A DNA stretch of 18,787 nucleotides. Source: Bacteroidales bacterium. Its GTDB lineage: Bacteria; Bacteroidota; Bacteroidia; Bacteroidales; SM23-62. Of this stretch, positions 5,616 through 13,732 are shown in pieces. The notes under the pieces were generated by a model. That model was given only the letters and a program-made list of their open reading frames with translations. It ran no database searches and was not told where the DNA came from. Position numbers and translations under genes: made by a program. Position 1 is the stretch's first letter; the number at the start of each line of letters is the position of its first letter. The stretch covers positions 1 through 18,787 of the forward strand of contig JADHVS010000076.1 of NCBI GenBank assembly GCA_016783865.1, in the 5' to 3' direction.

Positions 5616-7579
5616 GCCTTTTTAGCGGCATACTGTCCGATCAATTGATCATTGCCCTTCTGTTCCTGGTATTGTATTATAAATTCAGGCACCACAAGGC
5701 GGAATTCCGGTATATTATCTCGGTAACGGCACTCCTGGTATTATGTCTGGCCGGCTCAGTAACTTTTATCGTTACCTATACCGGAGCAGGTTCCGGCAAT
5801 GAAATATCGGTAACCCATCCAATTAAAGAAGGTATTATTCCCGGCATATCCTTAAACGCCGGGGCTGATGCAACAGAGACTTTTGTTTCAAACAGATTTC
5901 AATTAATTATCCATCATATACCTGAACGGTTCTCTTTCATCGTAAATCTGTGGATCCTGGGTCTTTTATTTGTCTCCCTGAGGTTGACAGGCAGTACGGT
6001 TATTGCCTGGCGTTACAAAAGGACCAACCTTGCACCCATACCTGACCGGGTACTTGAAAGGTTTAACCTATTAGTTGATCGTTTGAATATTTCGGGAAGG
6101 GTAAGGTTGCTGGGATCAAAACTGGCAAAAAATCCAATGGTTATCGGTTACCTTAAGCCTGTTGTATTGCTTCCTGTCAGTGCAATTTCACACATTCCCT
6201 GCGAACAACTCGATGCCATCCTGGTCCATGAACTGGCCCATATTAAGCGACATGATTTCCTGATAAATGTTTTCCAGAACATAGTTGAACTGCTCATGTT
6301 TTACCATCCGGTTGTATGGTACCTGAACTATCAGATCAGGAAAGAAAGGGAGAATTGCTGTGACGATCTGGCTGTGGCCTTTGGCGGTTCATTAACATAT
6401 GCCAGGGCTTTGTCGACGGTGCATGAAATTCAGTTTTATCCAAAACTGGTTTTAACACTGGGTTTAAAGAAACATCATTTATTAAACAGAGTAGTCAGAA
6501 TATTAAAACCAAAAAAGATGAAGACAAATGTATTCGACAAATTGATCGCAGGGGTGGTTTTCATTGCTGCTGTATCTGTCATCCTGATCAGCACAGGTGC
6601 AACCCAAATTCAGAATAAAGAAGCAGAACCTGTGCAGAACCATACCAGTTATATAAAAGCACTAACCCCTGCTTTAACCGCGAATTCTGAGCCTGAGGTT
6701 GAGAGCCAGGTCACATATGAACCAGTGATAACCCATTATGAGGTCGCTGATAATGAAGGATCACAGCACGATACTACACTAAAGATCAAGGACAATGTGA
6801 TCACCAGGACCATCGATGATAATGGTAAAGTGACAAAACTGAAGCTTGTGGTAAAAGGTGGTGAGGTCACCGAATTATATGTTGATGGAAATAAGATCCC
6901 AAAGGAAGACCATGGTAATTACCAGGCAGAGATTGATGAGACCCTGGAGGAAGTAATACATATGAAACACGCCCTTGCAGATGCACGTGTCGACCTGGAT
7001 GAGATTGACTGGAAAGAAATGCAGCATGAGATCCAGGAAGATTTGCAAAAGGTAATGGAGATTAATATTGATAAGATCAGGGCTGAACTGGAAGAAATTG
7101 AATTCCCGGAGATCGATTGGGAAGAGATGCAGCAACAGATACAACAAAGCCTGGAAGATGCAATGGAAAGCCTTGAAGAAATAGATTTTGAAAAGCTCCG
7201 CAAAGAGCTGGAAGATGCCTTTAAGGATATTGATATAGAGGATAAAGATGTCCGGAGGGAAATGGAGCATGAAATGCAGGAAGAACTGACGGAGGCCATG
7301 GCAAACATGGAAGTTGAAAAAGCCAGGATTATGGAGGAGATGGATGAAATGCGTGAGCAAATGTACCAGGAGCATGAAGCCGAAATGGCTGAAGCCCAAC
7401 AGGAAATTCAGAGAAGTATACAGGAAATGGAAACTATCAATCAGGAAGAGATCCGGGCTGAGATGGAAAAGGCCATGAAAGAAATTGCAGATGCGGAGAT
7501 AGATATGGAGATCGAATTAAAGAAGATCGATGAAATGATCAACGAGATAGAGAAATTAGAATTGAAAGAAGATAAGTAA
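5612..7579 (+). CDS. M56 (BlaR1-type) membrane metalloprotease with long acidic helical C-terminal tail
   Basis: A 655-residue protein. The M56 domain covers about 1-300: membrane segments near 9-25, 34-56 and 110-133, the conserved NPMVIGYLKPVVLLP (184-198), zinc motif HELAH (206-210) and RENCCDD (246-251). A final membrane segment at 310-330 puts the rest outside the cytoplasm. After a linker and a strand-rich patch (about 380-430), residues 445-655 are a continuous Glu/Met/Ile-rich helix or coiled coil. It contains a 36-residue repeat beginning IDWKEMQHEIQ and IDWEEMQQQIQ. There is no penicillin-binding domain. The family role is to cleave the partner BlaI after sensing an outside signal; the tail is the likely sensor or partner-binding part, which is inference. 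The tail's strong acidity and Met content are unusual. Confidence 0.88.
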   Translation: MSLFSGILSDQLIIALLFLVLYYKFRHHKAEFRYIISVTALLVLCLAGSVTFIVTYTGAGSGNEISVTHPIKEGIIPGISLNAGADATETFVSNRFQLIIHHIPERFSFIVNLWILGLLFVSLRLTGSTVIAWRYKRTNLAPIPDRVLERFNLLVDRLNISGRVRLLGSKLAKNPMVIGYLKPVVLLPVSAISHIPCEQLDAILVHELAHIKRHDFLINVFQNIVELLMFYHPVVWYLNYQIRKERENCCDDLAVAFGGSLTYARALSTVHEIQFYPKLVLTLGLKKHHLLNRVVRILKPKKMKTNVFDKLIAGVVFIAAVSVILISTGATQIQNKEAEPVQNHTSYIKALTPALTANSEPEVESQVTYEPVITHYEVADNEGSQHDTTLKIKDNVITRTIDDNGKVTKLKLVVKGGEVTELYVDGNKIPKEDHGNYQAEIDETLEEVIHMKHALADARVDLDEIDWKEMQHEIQEDLQKVMEINIDKIRAELEEIEFPEIDWEEMQQQIQQSLEDAMESLEEIDFEKLRKELEDAFKDIDIEDKDVRREMEHEMQEELTEAMANMEVEKARIMEEMDEMREQMYQEHEAEMAEAQQEIQRSIQEMETINQEEIRAEMEKAMKEIADAEIDMEIELKKIDEMINEIEKLELKEDK

Positions 7580-7582
7580 GAG

Positions 7583-7612
7583 TCCGCAGTCGGCAGTCCT
7601 CAGTCTGCAAGC
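7583..7612. repeat. Short degenerate CAGTC-type repeat after the M56 gene
   Basis: Four near-copies of a CAGTC(G/C) unit follow the stop codon: GTCCGCAGTCGGCAGTCCTCAGTC. Similar low-complexity intergenic arrays occur at 11037-11068 and 13618-13679 with different units. No gene or fold is evident. Confidence 0.5.
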
Positions 7613-7633
7613 GACATACATCTAAACCCTTAA

Positions 7634-7757
7634 GTCATCCTGAACTCGCCTGCCTGGCGGCAGGCAGGTTTCAGGATCTCTGGCCGGCTGTTATGAGATC
7701 CCGATCCGCTATCCGCTGGTGAGCGGACACGGCCAGCCGACGGGATGACTTTTTTTC
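7634..7757 (+). terminator. Palindromic intergenic repeat copy 2 acting as terminator between convergent genes
   Basis: GTCATCCTGAA opens the element and GGGATGAC (7742-7749) closes it. Inside lie three nested hairpins: CCTGCCTGGCGGCAGGCAGG (7649-7668), the TCCGCTGGTGAGCGGA stem, and TGGCCGGCTG pairing with the GGCCAGCC stretch. A run of seven T residues follows the closing ATGACT on the plus strand, giving a terminator form for the M56 gene. It is the longest and most GC-rich of the four gtcat...atgac copies in the window. Confidence 0.75.
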
Positions 7758-10121
7758 TCAATACCCCTCATGCTCGGTTCTGCGAATGATCTCGTCCTGA
7801 AGATCTTTGCCCAGGTCATTGAAATAATCACTGTAACCTGCCACACGAACGATCAGATCTGAATATTTCTCAGGTTCTTTCTGGGCTTCTCTTAGGGTTT
7901 CTGCCGAGACCACATTGAATTGAATGTGATGGCCATCCATGCTGAAATAACTCCTGATCAGGCTGGTCAGCTTATCTATACCTTCTTTAGAATTAAAGAA
8001 TGATGGGGCGAACTTCTGGTTCAGGAGTGTTCCGCCGGTTCGTAAATGATCGATCTTGGCAGCCGATTTTAATACAGCAGTCGGCCCTTTCCTGTCAGCT
8101 CCCTGCACTGGTGAAATGCCTTCTGACAGTGGTTCACCGGCTTTACGTCCATCAGGAAGGGCCCTTATTACTTTTCCAAAATATACATGGCATGTGGTAG
8201 GCAGCAGGTTTATCCTGTAAGTTCCTCCCCTGGGTGTTGGCCGTCCATCTATAGATTTGAAATACATCTCAAAGATCTGGCGAAGCACATCATCTGCATA
8301 ATCATCGTCATTGCCATACTTGGGTGTGTTTTTTAACAAATCAAACCGGAATTCCTCTGATCCCTTAAAATTATTAGCCAGGATCCTTTTCATTTCCTTC
8401 ATCGATACAGTTCTCTTATCGAAAACATGGTATTTAAGGGATGTCAGGCTATCTGTTAAGCTTCCTGTACCTACTCCCTGGATATAACTGGTATTATACC
8501 TGGCACCTCCTGCATTGTAATCGGTTCCATTGGTAATACAGTCATCGATCAGCAGGGATAAAAAGGGTACCGGCATATGGGTTGAAAAGATTTGCTCGAT
8601 CGTATTGTTACCCTCTATTTTAATATCTACGAAATATTTGAGCTGCCTTTCATAAGCATTCATCAAGTCATCAAAGGTCCTGAATCCTTCCGGATCACCA
8701 GTCTCAATGCCGATCAACTCACCTGACATTGGATCAACTCCATTATTTAGGGTGATCTCAAGTACTTTGGTAAGGTTAAAGTAACCTGTAAGTATATAGC
8801 ATTCTGTCCCGAAAGCACCCGTTTCCACACAACCGCTTGCTCCTCCCCTTCGGGCATCAATAATTGATTTACCCTGGCGTGTCATCTCCTGGATTATGGA
8901 ATCTGTATTGAAACAGGACGGCTGTCCAAATCCGGTTTTGATGATATCGATGGCTTTCTTAACAAAAGCATCCGGATTTTTCCTGCTGATCTGGACCATA
9001 GAGCTTGGTTGCAGTATCCGCATCTCTTTGATTACTTCCAGAATGATGTAGGTCAGCTCGTTAACTGCATCAGAACCATCGTCCTTCACTCCTCCCAGGT
9101 TGATCAGGGAGAAGTCAGTATAGGTATTGCTTTCTTCAGCAGTCACTCCAACCTTAGGTGGCGCCGGATGGTTGTTGAACTTCACCCAGAACGACTGAAG
9201 CAGTTCCACAGCCCGTTCACGGTTTAAGCTTCCTTTTTCGGCTTCCTGTTTATAAAACGGATAAAGATGCTGGTCGAGCCGGCCCGGATTGAATGAATCC
9301 CATGGATTCAATTCAGTAATTACTCCGAGGTGGACAAACCAGTAATATTGAAGTGCCTGGTGAAACGTCTCGGGGGCATGTGCAGGCACACGATCACAGA
9401 TAGCGGCTATTTCTTCCAGTTCAGCTTTGCGGGTGGGATCCTGTTCAGCTTCTGCCAAAAGCAACAGTCTTTCTGCATGCCTGTTACCAAATCGTATTAT
9501 GGCATTGGCTGCAATCTCCATTCCCTTCAGCTCTTCCCTCTTCCTGTAGGCTTCCGGGTCATTAATAAAATCCAGCTTTTCGACGGCTTCCTGTATATCC
9601 TTTTTAATATCCAGCATGCCTTTTCTATAGATTTTATCTCCAAGCACAGTATGTCCCGGTGCACGCTGCTCCTGGAACTCGGTAAACATACCTGCAGCAT
9701 AAGCCTTTTTCCATGCCGGGGTCATGTTTTCCATGATCCGGTCGCGGTTGCTCTTTCCTTTCCAGAAGGGGATGATTGTACCTTCAAATGCCTTTTTTGT
9801 TTCAGGATCCACCTTGAAGGATACCTTTTCGCGGGAATCAAGAATTTCAAGATCCTTCATTGAATGGATACATATTTCAGGATAGGTGGGTGTTTCTTTA
9901 GGCGCAGGACCTCTTTCACCAACGATCAGTTCACCTTCGTTAATACATATCTTCTTCTTATCCATAATATGATAGAAGCATTTAGCCCGGGTGACCGGCG
10001 CAGAAAATCCACGGGCCTCGTCCGACTTGTAAAAGTCAGTTACCAGCTTGCCTCTTTCCTCCGAGATCTTATTGGTAGCATTAAGACTGTTTTCTCTTAA
10101 TTTTTGAATTCTTGTATTCAT
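7758..10121 (-). CDS. hypD: Glycyl radical enzyme, trans-4-hydroxy-L-proline dehydratase type
   Basis: A 787-residue glycyl radical enzyme that dehydrates trans-4-hydroxy-L-proline to pyrroline-5-carboxylate in the cytosol under anoxic conditions. The PFL-like barrel spans about 1-640, with the thiyl Cys431 in SGCVETG and Glu433 as the base. The glycyl-radical domain ends with RVAGYSDYF (Gly762). From memory of the Clostridioides difficile enzyme (Cys434, Glu436, Asp278, Gly765, Phe152, Ser334, Phe340, Tyr450), every one is present here with a constant offset of three: Asp275, Phe149, Ser331, Phe337, Tyr447. That pattern separates it from pyruvate formate-lyase, choline lyase and glycerol dehydratase. 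The activase gene precedes it by 114 bp. The pyrroline-5-carboxylate reductase that would complete the pathway is not in the window. The substrate call is strong but not tested. Confidence 0.88.
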   Translation of the reverse strand: MNTRIQKLRENSLNATNKISEERGKLVTDFYKSDEARGFSAPVTRAKCFYHIMDKKKICINEGELIVGERGPAPKETPTYPEICIHSMKDLEILDSREKVSFKVDPETKKAFEGTIIPFWKGKSNRDRIMENMTPAWKKAYAAGMFTEFQEQRAPGHTVLGDKIYRKGMLDIKKDIQEAVEKLDFINDPEAYRKREELKGMEIAANAIIRFGNRHAERLLLLAEAEQDPTRKAELEEIAAICDRVPAHAPETFHQALQYYWFVHLGVITELNPWDSFNPGRLDQHLYPFYKQEAEKGSLNRERAVELLQSFWVKFNNHPAPPKVGVTAEESNTYTDFSLINLGGVKDDGSDAVNELTYIILEVIKEMRILQPSSMVQISRKNPDAFVKKAIDIIKTGFGQPSCFNTDSIIQEMTRQGKSIIDARRGGASGCVETGAFGTECYILTGYFNLTKVLEITLNNGVDPMSGELIGIETGDPEGFRTFDDLMNAYERQLKYFVDIKIEGNNTIEQIFSTHMPVPFLSLLIDDCITNGTDYNAGGARYNTSYIQGVGTGSLTDSLTSLKYHVFDKRTVSMKEMKRILANNFKGSEEFRFDLLKNTPKYGNDDDYADDVLRQIFEMYFKSIDGRPTPRGGTYRINLLPTTCHVYFGKVIRALPDGRKAGEPLSEGISPVQGADRKGPTAVLKSAAKIDHLRTGGTLLNQKFAPSFFNSKEGIDKLTSLIRSYFSMDGHHIQFNVVSAETLREAQKEPEKYSDLIVRVAGYSDYFNDLGKDLQDEIIRRTEHEGY

Positions 10122-10142
10122 GGTTGTTTAAGTTTATTATTA

Positions 10143-10227
10143 GTCATCCTGAACTGTTGTCATCCTGAACTTGATTCAGGATCTGTCACTAAATTGCAAT
10201 TAGATCCCGAACTAAATTCGGGATGAC
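10143..10227. repeat. Palindromic intergenic repeat (gtcat...atgac family), copy 3, inside the hyp operon
   Basis: GTCATCCTGAACT, GTCATCCTGAACTTGATTCAGGAT and GATCCCGAACTAAATTCGGGATGAC follow one another. Two hairpins form (CCTGAA/TTCAGG and ATCCCGAA/TTCGGGAT), and the outer GTCATCC and GGATGAC pair. It lies between the activase stop and the hypD start, where it could stabilise or attenuate the mRNA. Confidence 0.85.
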
Positions 10228-10235
10228 TTAGATGC

Positions 10236-11030
10236 TCATCCTCCTATAGAAACCTGGAATCCAGCCTCAGTAAACATTTGCTTTATTTCCTCTACCTGCT
10301 CATCATCCGGTTTGGCCGTACCATTCATCCTGTCGGGCTTATTCAGCTGCCTGTATTTGTTCCCGGCGAAATAATGGTATGGCAGCAGGTCGACCCGTTT
10401 TATTTCAGGCATTCCTTCCAGGTGCTTCAGGATTTGTGACAGGTGACCCGGATCACTGTTCACGCCGGGGATCAAAGGGATCCTGATAATCAGCTCTACC
10501 GGTAATTGATAAAGGATATCCAGGTTTTTCAATATTACCTCATTGGTCATACCGGTAAATTTTTTATGCTCCTGTTCATCCATCATCTTCAGGTCGAACA
10601 ATACCAGGTCAGCCATCGAACCCACTTCTTCTATCACTTTAGAACTGACATGTCCGCTGGTATCGATACATGTATGGAATCCGTCTGCCTTGCATCGGGT
10701 CAAAGCAGAAATAAGGAATTTATGCTGCTGCAAAGGCTCCCCTCCCGAGAAAGTCACACCACCACCCGACTGTTCCATAAAGATCCTTTCTTTCTCCAGT
10801 TCCGTCATCATTTCATCCACGGTGATCCATTTACCCACATCCTCTGTTGTTTCAATAACCGTATCATCCAGCGTTATCTTTTTTGTTATGGTCTCAATTT
10901 CCTGCTTAATTCCTTCAGGATTGTGGCACCACCAGCAATCAAGGGGACACCCTTTCAGGAAGACGGTTGTCCTGATACCGGGGCCATCGTGGATGGCGAA
11001 ACGTTTTATATCGAATATGAGGCCTTTCAT
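10236..11030 (-). CDS. hypE: Glycyl radical enzyme activase (radical SAM), partner of HypD
   Basis: A 264-residue radical SAM activase that would generate the glycyl radical on Gly762 of the downstream dehydratase using S-adenosylmethionine. The N-terminus FDIKRFAIHDGPGIRTTVFLKGCPLDCWWCHNPE holds the CxxxCxxC cluster motif (Cys28, Cys32, Cys35). GGGVTFSGGEP is the SAM-binding GGE motif, and LIPGVNSD and DLLPYHYFAGNKY are the usual later strands. Activases of this class normally carry a ferredoxin-like insert with about eight cysteines right after HNPE. Here that stretch is only about 30 residues, contains no cysteine (GIKQEIETITKKI), and so binds no auxiliary cluster, as in pyruvate formate-lyase activase. 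The protein is about 35-40 residues shorter than cluster-bearing relatives. The gene is upstream of hypD in the same operon. Confidence 0.88.
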   Translation of the reverse strand: MKGLIFDIKRFAIHDGPGIRTTVFLKGCPLDCWWCHNPEGIKQEIETITKKITLDDTVIETTEDVGKWITVDEMMTELEKERIFMEQSGGGVTFSGGEPLQQHKFLISALTRCKADGFHTCIDTSGHVSSKVIEEVGSMADLVLFDLKMMDEQEHKKFTGMTNEVILKNLDILYQLPVELIIRIPLIPGVNSDPGHLSQILKHLEGMPEIKRVDLLPYHYFAGNKYRQLNKPDRMNGTAKPDDEQVEEIKQMFTEAGFQVSIGG

Positions 11031-11036
11031 AAAATG

Positions 11037-11068
11037 TTGCAGGTTTCAAGTTTCAGGTTGCAGGTTGG
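11037..11068. repeat. Degenerate GCAGGTTTCAAGTTTCAGGTT repeat
   Basis: Four near-copies of an 8-10-bp CAGGTT(T/G)CA-type unit sit in the leader just ahead of the activase start. The same unit family recurs at 13618-13679. It is intergenic, with no recognised function. Confidence 0.6.
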
Positions 11069-11199
11069 TGTGAGCATGGGGATTGAGTAGGAACCTTGAA
11101 AATGAAATCACTTGTGGACTCGAGACTAGAAGACTTGCAGACTTTCCACAATTCTCCTATGGGCTTAAACAGCACCTGAAATTATAAGAATAGAGGGAA

Positions 11200-11274
11200 C
11201 TAGTATATGAGACAGTTAAACAGGCCGCGACCATTGCGGGTATACATCTTGATCATGTTGGTGAAGTAATTCAT
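11200..11274 (-). CDS. Possible 24-aa leader ORF of the hyp operon
   Basis: ATG (11272-11274) to TAG (11200-11202) gives a 24-residue peptide starting MNYFTNMIKMY and ending LFNCLIY. It lies about 10 nt after the start point predicted from the promoter at 11292-11323, and so at the very front of the hyp transcript, about 170 nt before the activase. The middle is GC-rich and can form CCGC/GCGG base pairs. It has no run of proline codons, so classic proline-codon attenuation is not indicated. Position is the main argument; coding is unproven. Confidence 0.3.
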   Translation of the reverse strand: MNYFTNMIKMYTRNGRGLFNCLIY

Positions 11275-11291
11275 TTTTAGCCTGTTTGATG

Positions 11292-11323
11292 CAAATTTAT
11301 ACCAAAGTAATGAGATAATCAAA
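11292..11323 (-). promoter_or_regulatory. Bacteroidota-type promoter of the activase-hypD operon
   Basis: On the minus strand TTTG (complement of 11320-11323), 20 bp, then TAAATTTG (complement of 11292-11299) matches the TTTG/TAnnTTTG consensus exactly. Start of transcription is expected near 11285, giving a leader of about 255 nt before the activase start at 11030. So long a leader leaves room for RNA-level control. The rest of 11031-11524 shows only repeats and this promoter; I see no other gene. Confidence 0.7.
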
Positions 11324-11392
11324 TATTGATTGTTGAAAACATGCAAGGTCATGCTGTACACTGTCTTGCGGATCAGCATCTAATTAAACTTA

Positions 11393-11442
11393 CATCATTC
11401 CTGAATTAAATTCAGCAGATCCCGAAATAAATTCGGGATGAC
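11393..11442. repeat. Palindromic intergenic repeat (gtcat...atgac family), copy 4
   Basis: CATCATTCCTGAATTAAATTCAG is followed by GATCCCGAAATAAATTCGGGATGAC. The second hairpin (ATCCCGAA/TTCGGGAT) is nearly identical to that of the copy at 10143-10227. The first is shortened. It lies just before the DUF255 gene promoter region. Confidence 0.8.
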
Positions 11443-11461
11443 TATCTTAAATATAATAATG

Positions 11462-11469
11462 TACTTTTG
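11462..11469 (+). promoter_or_regulatory. Candidate -7 box for the DUF255 lipoprotein gene
   Basis: TACTTTTG matches TAnnTTTG and would start a transcript with a leader of about 50 nt before ATG 11525. No TTTG lies 19-21 bp upstream, so this is only half a promoter. Confidence 0.35.
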
Positions 11470-11524
11470 AGACTGCCTCTTTATTATTAATCCGGACCAC
11501 CATTTCAACCTTCAGGGATTTTTT

Positions 11525-13618
11525 ATGTCTTACCGAATTTATATACTTTTATTAGTGCTTACCGGGTGCCCTTCTTCGGTTGACGTCGCTGATGTTAAAG
11601 AGAATTTTTTCATGGATTCAGATTACAATCATACCAATGCCCTGATAAACGAAAGCAGCCCTTATCTGCTTCAGCATGCCCGTAATCCCGTAAACTGGTA
11701 TCCCTGGGGGGAGGAAGCATTTAATAAAGCTAAAGCAGAAGGCAAACTGATTCTTGTGAGCATCGGGTATTCTGCCTGTCACTGGTGCCATGTGATGGAA
11801 AGGGAATAGTTTGAGGATATGGAAGTGGCAGGGATCATGAATGAACACTTTGTCTGCATTAAGGTTGACCGGGAAGAAAGACCCGATATCGACCAGGTGT
11901 ATATGAATGCTGTTCAATTACTGACAGGATCCGGCGGATGGCCCCTGAATTGTTTTGCTTTGCCCGATGGCAGCCCGGTTTATGGTGGTACATATTTCAG
12001 GATGGACGACTGGAAAAATATTCTGCTAAACTTGTCTGATCTATATAAGAATGATAAGCCAAGGATAATCGGTCAGGCTGAAAGATTAAAGCAGGGCATC
12101 TATGAGTCTGACCTGATTAAATCCAAAAACGAAATTGAGGGATTTAATGAGTCCACCCTAACCGGTATGATCAGCTCATGGAAGATGATGTTTGACTACC
12201 AGAGGGGTGGAAGCAACCGGGCTCCAAAATTCCCGATGCCCAATAATTACCAGTTTTTGCTTCGGTATTATTTCCACACAGGAGATGAGAAACTGCTGGA
12301 ATATGTTTTAACGACACTTAATAAAATGGCCCGGGGAGGCATTTATGATGCACTGGGCGGAGGATTTGCCAGGTATTCCACCGACAGGGATTGGTTCCTG
12401 CCCCATTTCGAAAAGATGCTCTACGACAATGCCCAATTGATCAGCCTGTACAGTGAAGCTTACCAGCTGACCAGATCGGAGGAATACAAAACCGTTGTTT
12501 ATGAAACGATTGAATTTGTAAAACGTGAACTGTTGTCTGAAACAGGTGGTTTCTTTTCTGCCCTGGATGCCGACAGTGAAGGTATTGAAGGGAAGTATTA
12601 TACCTGGGATTACAAGGAGATAGCAGACCTGCTTCAGGACCAGCCTGAAGTATTTTTAAACCATTACAATGTCACCGAAACCGGAAATTGGGAAGAAGGA
12701 AGAAATATCCTGTTCAGAAATGAAAATATTGAGCCATCATCCAGGGAAAAGCTTAAGTATCAGAAGGAAATTCTTTTAACAGCCAGGCAGCACAGGATCA
12801 GGCCGGGACTGGATGACAAGATACTTATGTCATGGAATGCCCTGATGTTGAAAGGATTAACCGATGCATATAAAGTATTTAATGAGCCTGAATTTCTCAA
12901 GATGGCATTGGATAATGCATCCTTTATCCTGAAGGAGATGATCCATGATAATTACCGTATTGAGCATATGTATTCTGAGAAGAAGCACAGGAAAATAAAT
13001 GGTTTCCTCGACGACTACAGTTTAACCATTAATGCATTCATTCATCTCTACCAGGTTACCCTTGATGAGAAATGGCTTAATATGGCAAAAGGATTAGCGG
13101 ATTATGCCATAAAGCATTTCCACGATAAATACTCGCACATGTTCTTTTATACATCTGATGCTGAACCGGTTCTGATAAGCAGGAAAATGGAGATACCCGA
13201 TAATGTGATCCCGTCATCCAATTCGATGCTGGCACTTGACCTTTATACATTGTCGGTTTATTTCGAAGACCCGGAATACGAGGAGATCTCCGGGCAGATG
13301 CTTGCCAACGTTGTTGAAGAACTGGTTCCCTCCGGCCCCTACTATTCCAATTGGGGAATATTGTTGTTGCACCACCTCTATCCGGCATTCGAAGTGGTTG
13401 TTGCCGGGAGCGAAGCTAAAGAAACCATGAGATCCCTTGATGATCATTTCCTCCCCAATGTAATCTTTGCCGGCTCAGACCAAAGCAAAACCGGCCTTCC
13501 ATTGCTGGAAAACCGGTTTATCGGGGGTGAAACAAATATTTATGTCTGTCGAAACAGAGTTTGTAAGATGCCGGTACAGAGTGTTGATGAAGCCTTGGAA
13601 TTACTATCCTCAGAATAG
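11525..13618 (+). pseudogene. DUF255 / thioredoxin-fold lipoprotein gene broken by one in-frame TAG
   Basis: One continuous frame of 697 sense-length codons that matches the DUF255 (YyaL/SPATA20-like) family: an N-terminal thioredoxin-like domain followed by a six-hairpin glycosidase-like barrel. The signal part ends LLVLTG-C, so Cys15 would be lipidated. The first domain has [21 protein letters not shown] and the CHWC motif (Cys85, Cys88). Codon 95 is TAG (11807-11809), between GER-type CHVMERE and FEDMEVAGIMNEHFVCIKVDREERPDID. Family members have HESFED here, so the TAG replaces a serine codon; TCG to TAG is one base change. Downstream the frame is fully open and well conserved (GGWPLNCFALPDG, GGGFARYSTDRDWFLPHFEKMLYDNAQL). 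The gene itself ends in TAG (13616-13618). Without readthrough the product is a 94-residue stub; a restart at ATG 11819 would lack CHWC. A recent nonsense mutation or base-call error is likely. Confidence 0.85.
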
Positions 13619-13679
13619 TTACAGGTTACAGGTTACAAGTTGCATGTTGACCTGCAACCTGTAACTTGCAACTTGCAAC
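13618..13679. repeat. GTTACAGGTT-type repeat hairpin between convergent genes
   Basis: GTTACAGGTT (13618-13627) pairs exactly with AACCTGTAAC (13656-13665), and further near-copies CAGGTTACAAGTTGCA and CTTGCAACTTGCAAC extend the array. It begins on the last base of the DUF255 stop codon. The convergent beta-propeller gene ends at 13733. It may act as a two-way terminator; there is no clear U-tract. Confidence 0.7.
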
Positions 13680-13732
13680 GATGGATTTAACTTCAATCAT
13701 ATTTCAACACTTAAAGATTCTACTATTTGAGA

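Noticed and set aside
6875..7399. Long minus-strand frames opposite the M56 tail
   Set aside because: They mirror the biased Glu/Met codons of the real gene; their composition (Ser- or Phe/His/Leu-rich) is not protein-like.
3261..7579. Beta-lactam resistance sensor (BlaR1/MecR1 proper)
   Set aside because: Neither M56 protein has a penicillin-binding domain and no beta-lactamase gene is nearby.
9330..9863. Plus-strand frame of 177 codons opposite hypD
   Set aside because: It lies entirely within the strongly conserved hypD gene and has no recognisable motif.
7758..10121. Pyruvate formate-lyase or choline/glycerol lyase
   Set aside because: The active-site set Cys431, Glu433, Asp275, Phe149, Tyr447 and Gly762 follows the hydroxyproline dehydratase at a constant offset of three; pyruvate formate-lyase would have a Cys-Cys pair.
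11807..11809. TAG as a reassigned sense codon
   Set aside because: TAG ends this same gene and several others in the window, so genome-wide reassignment does not fit.
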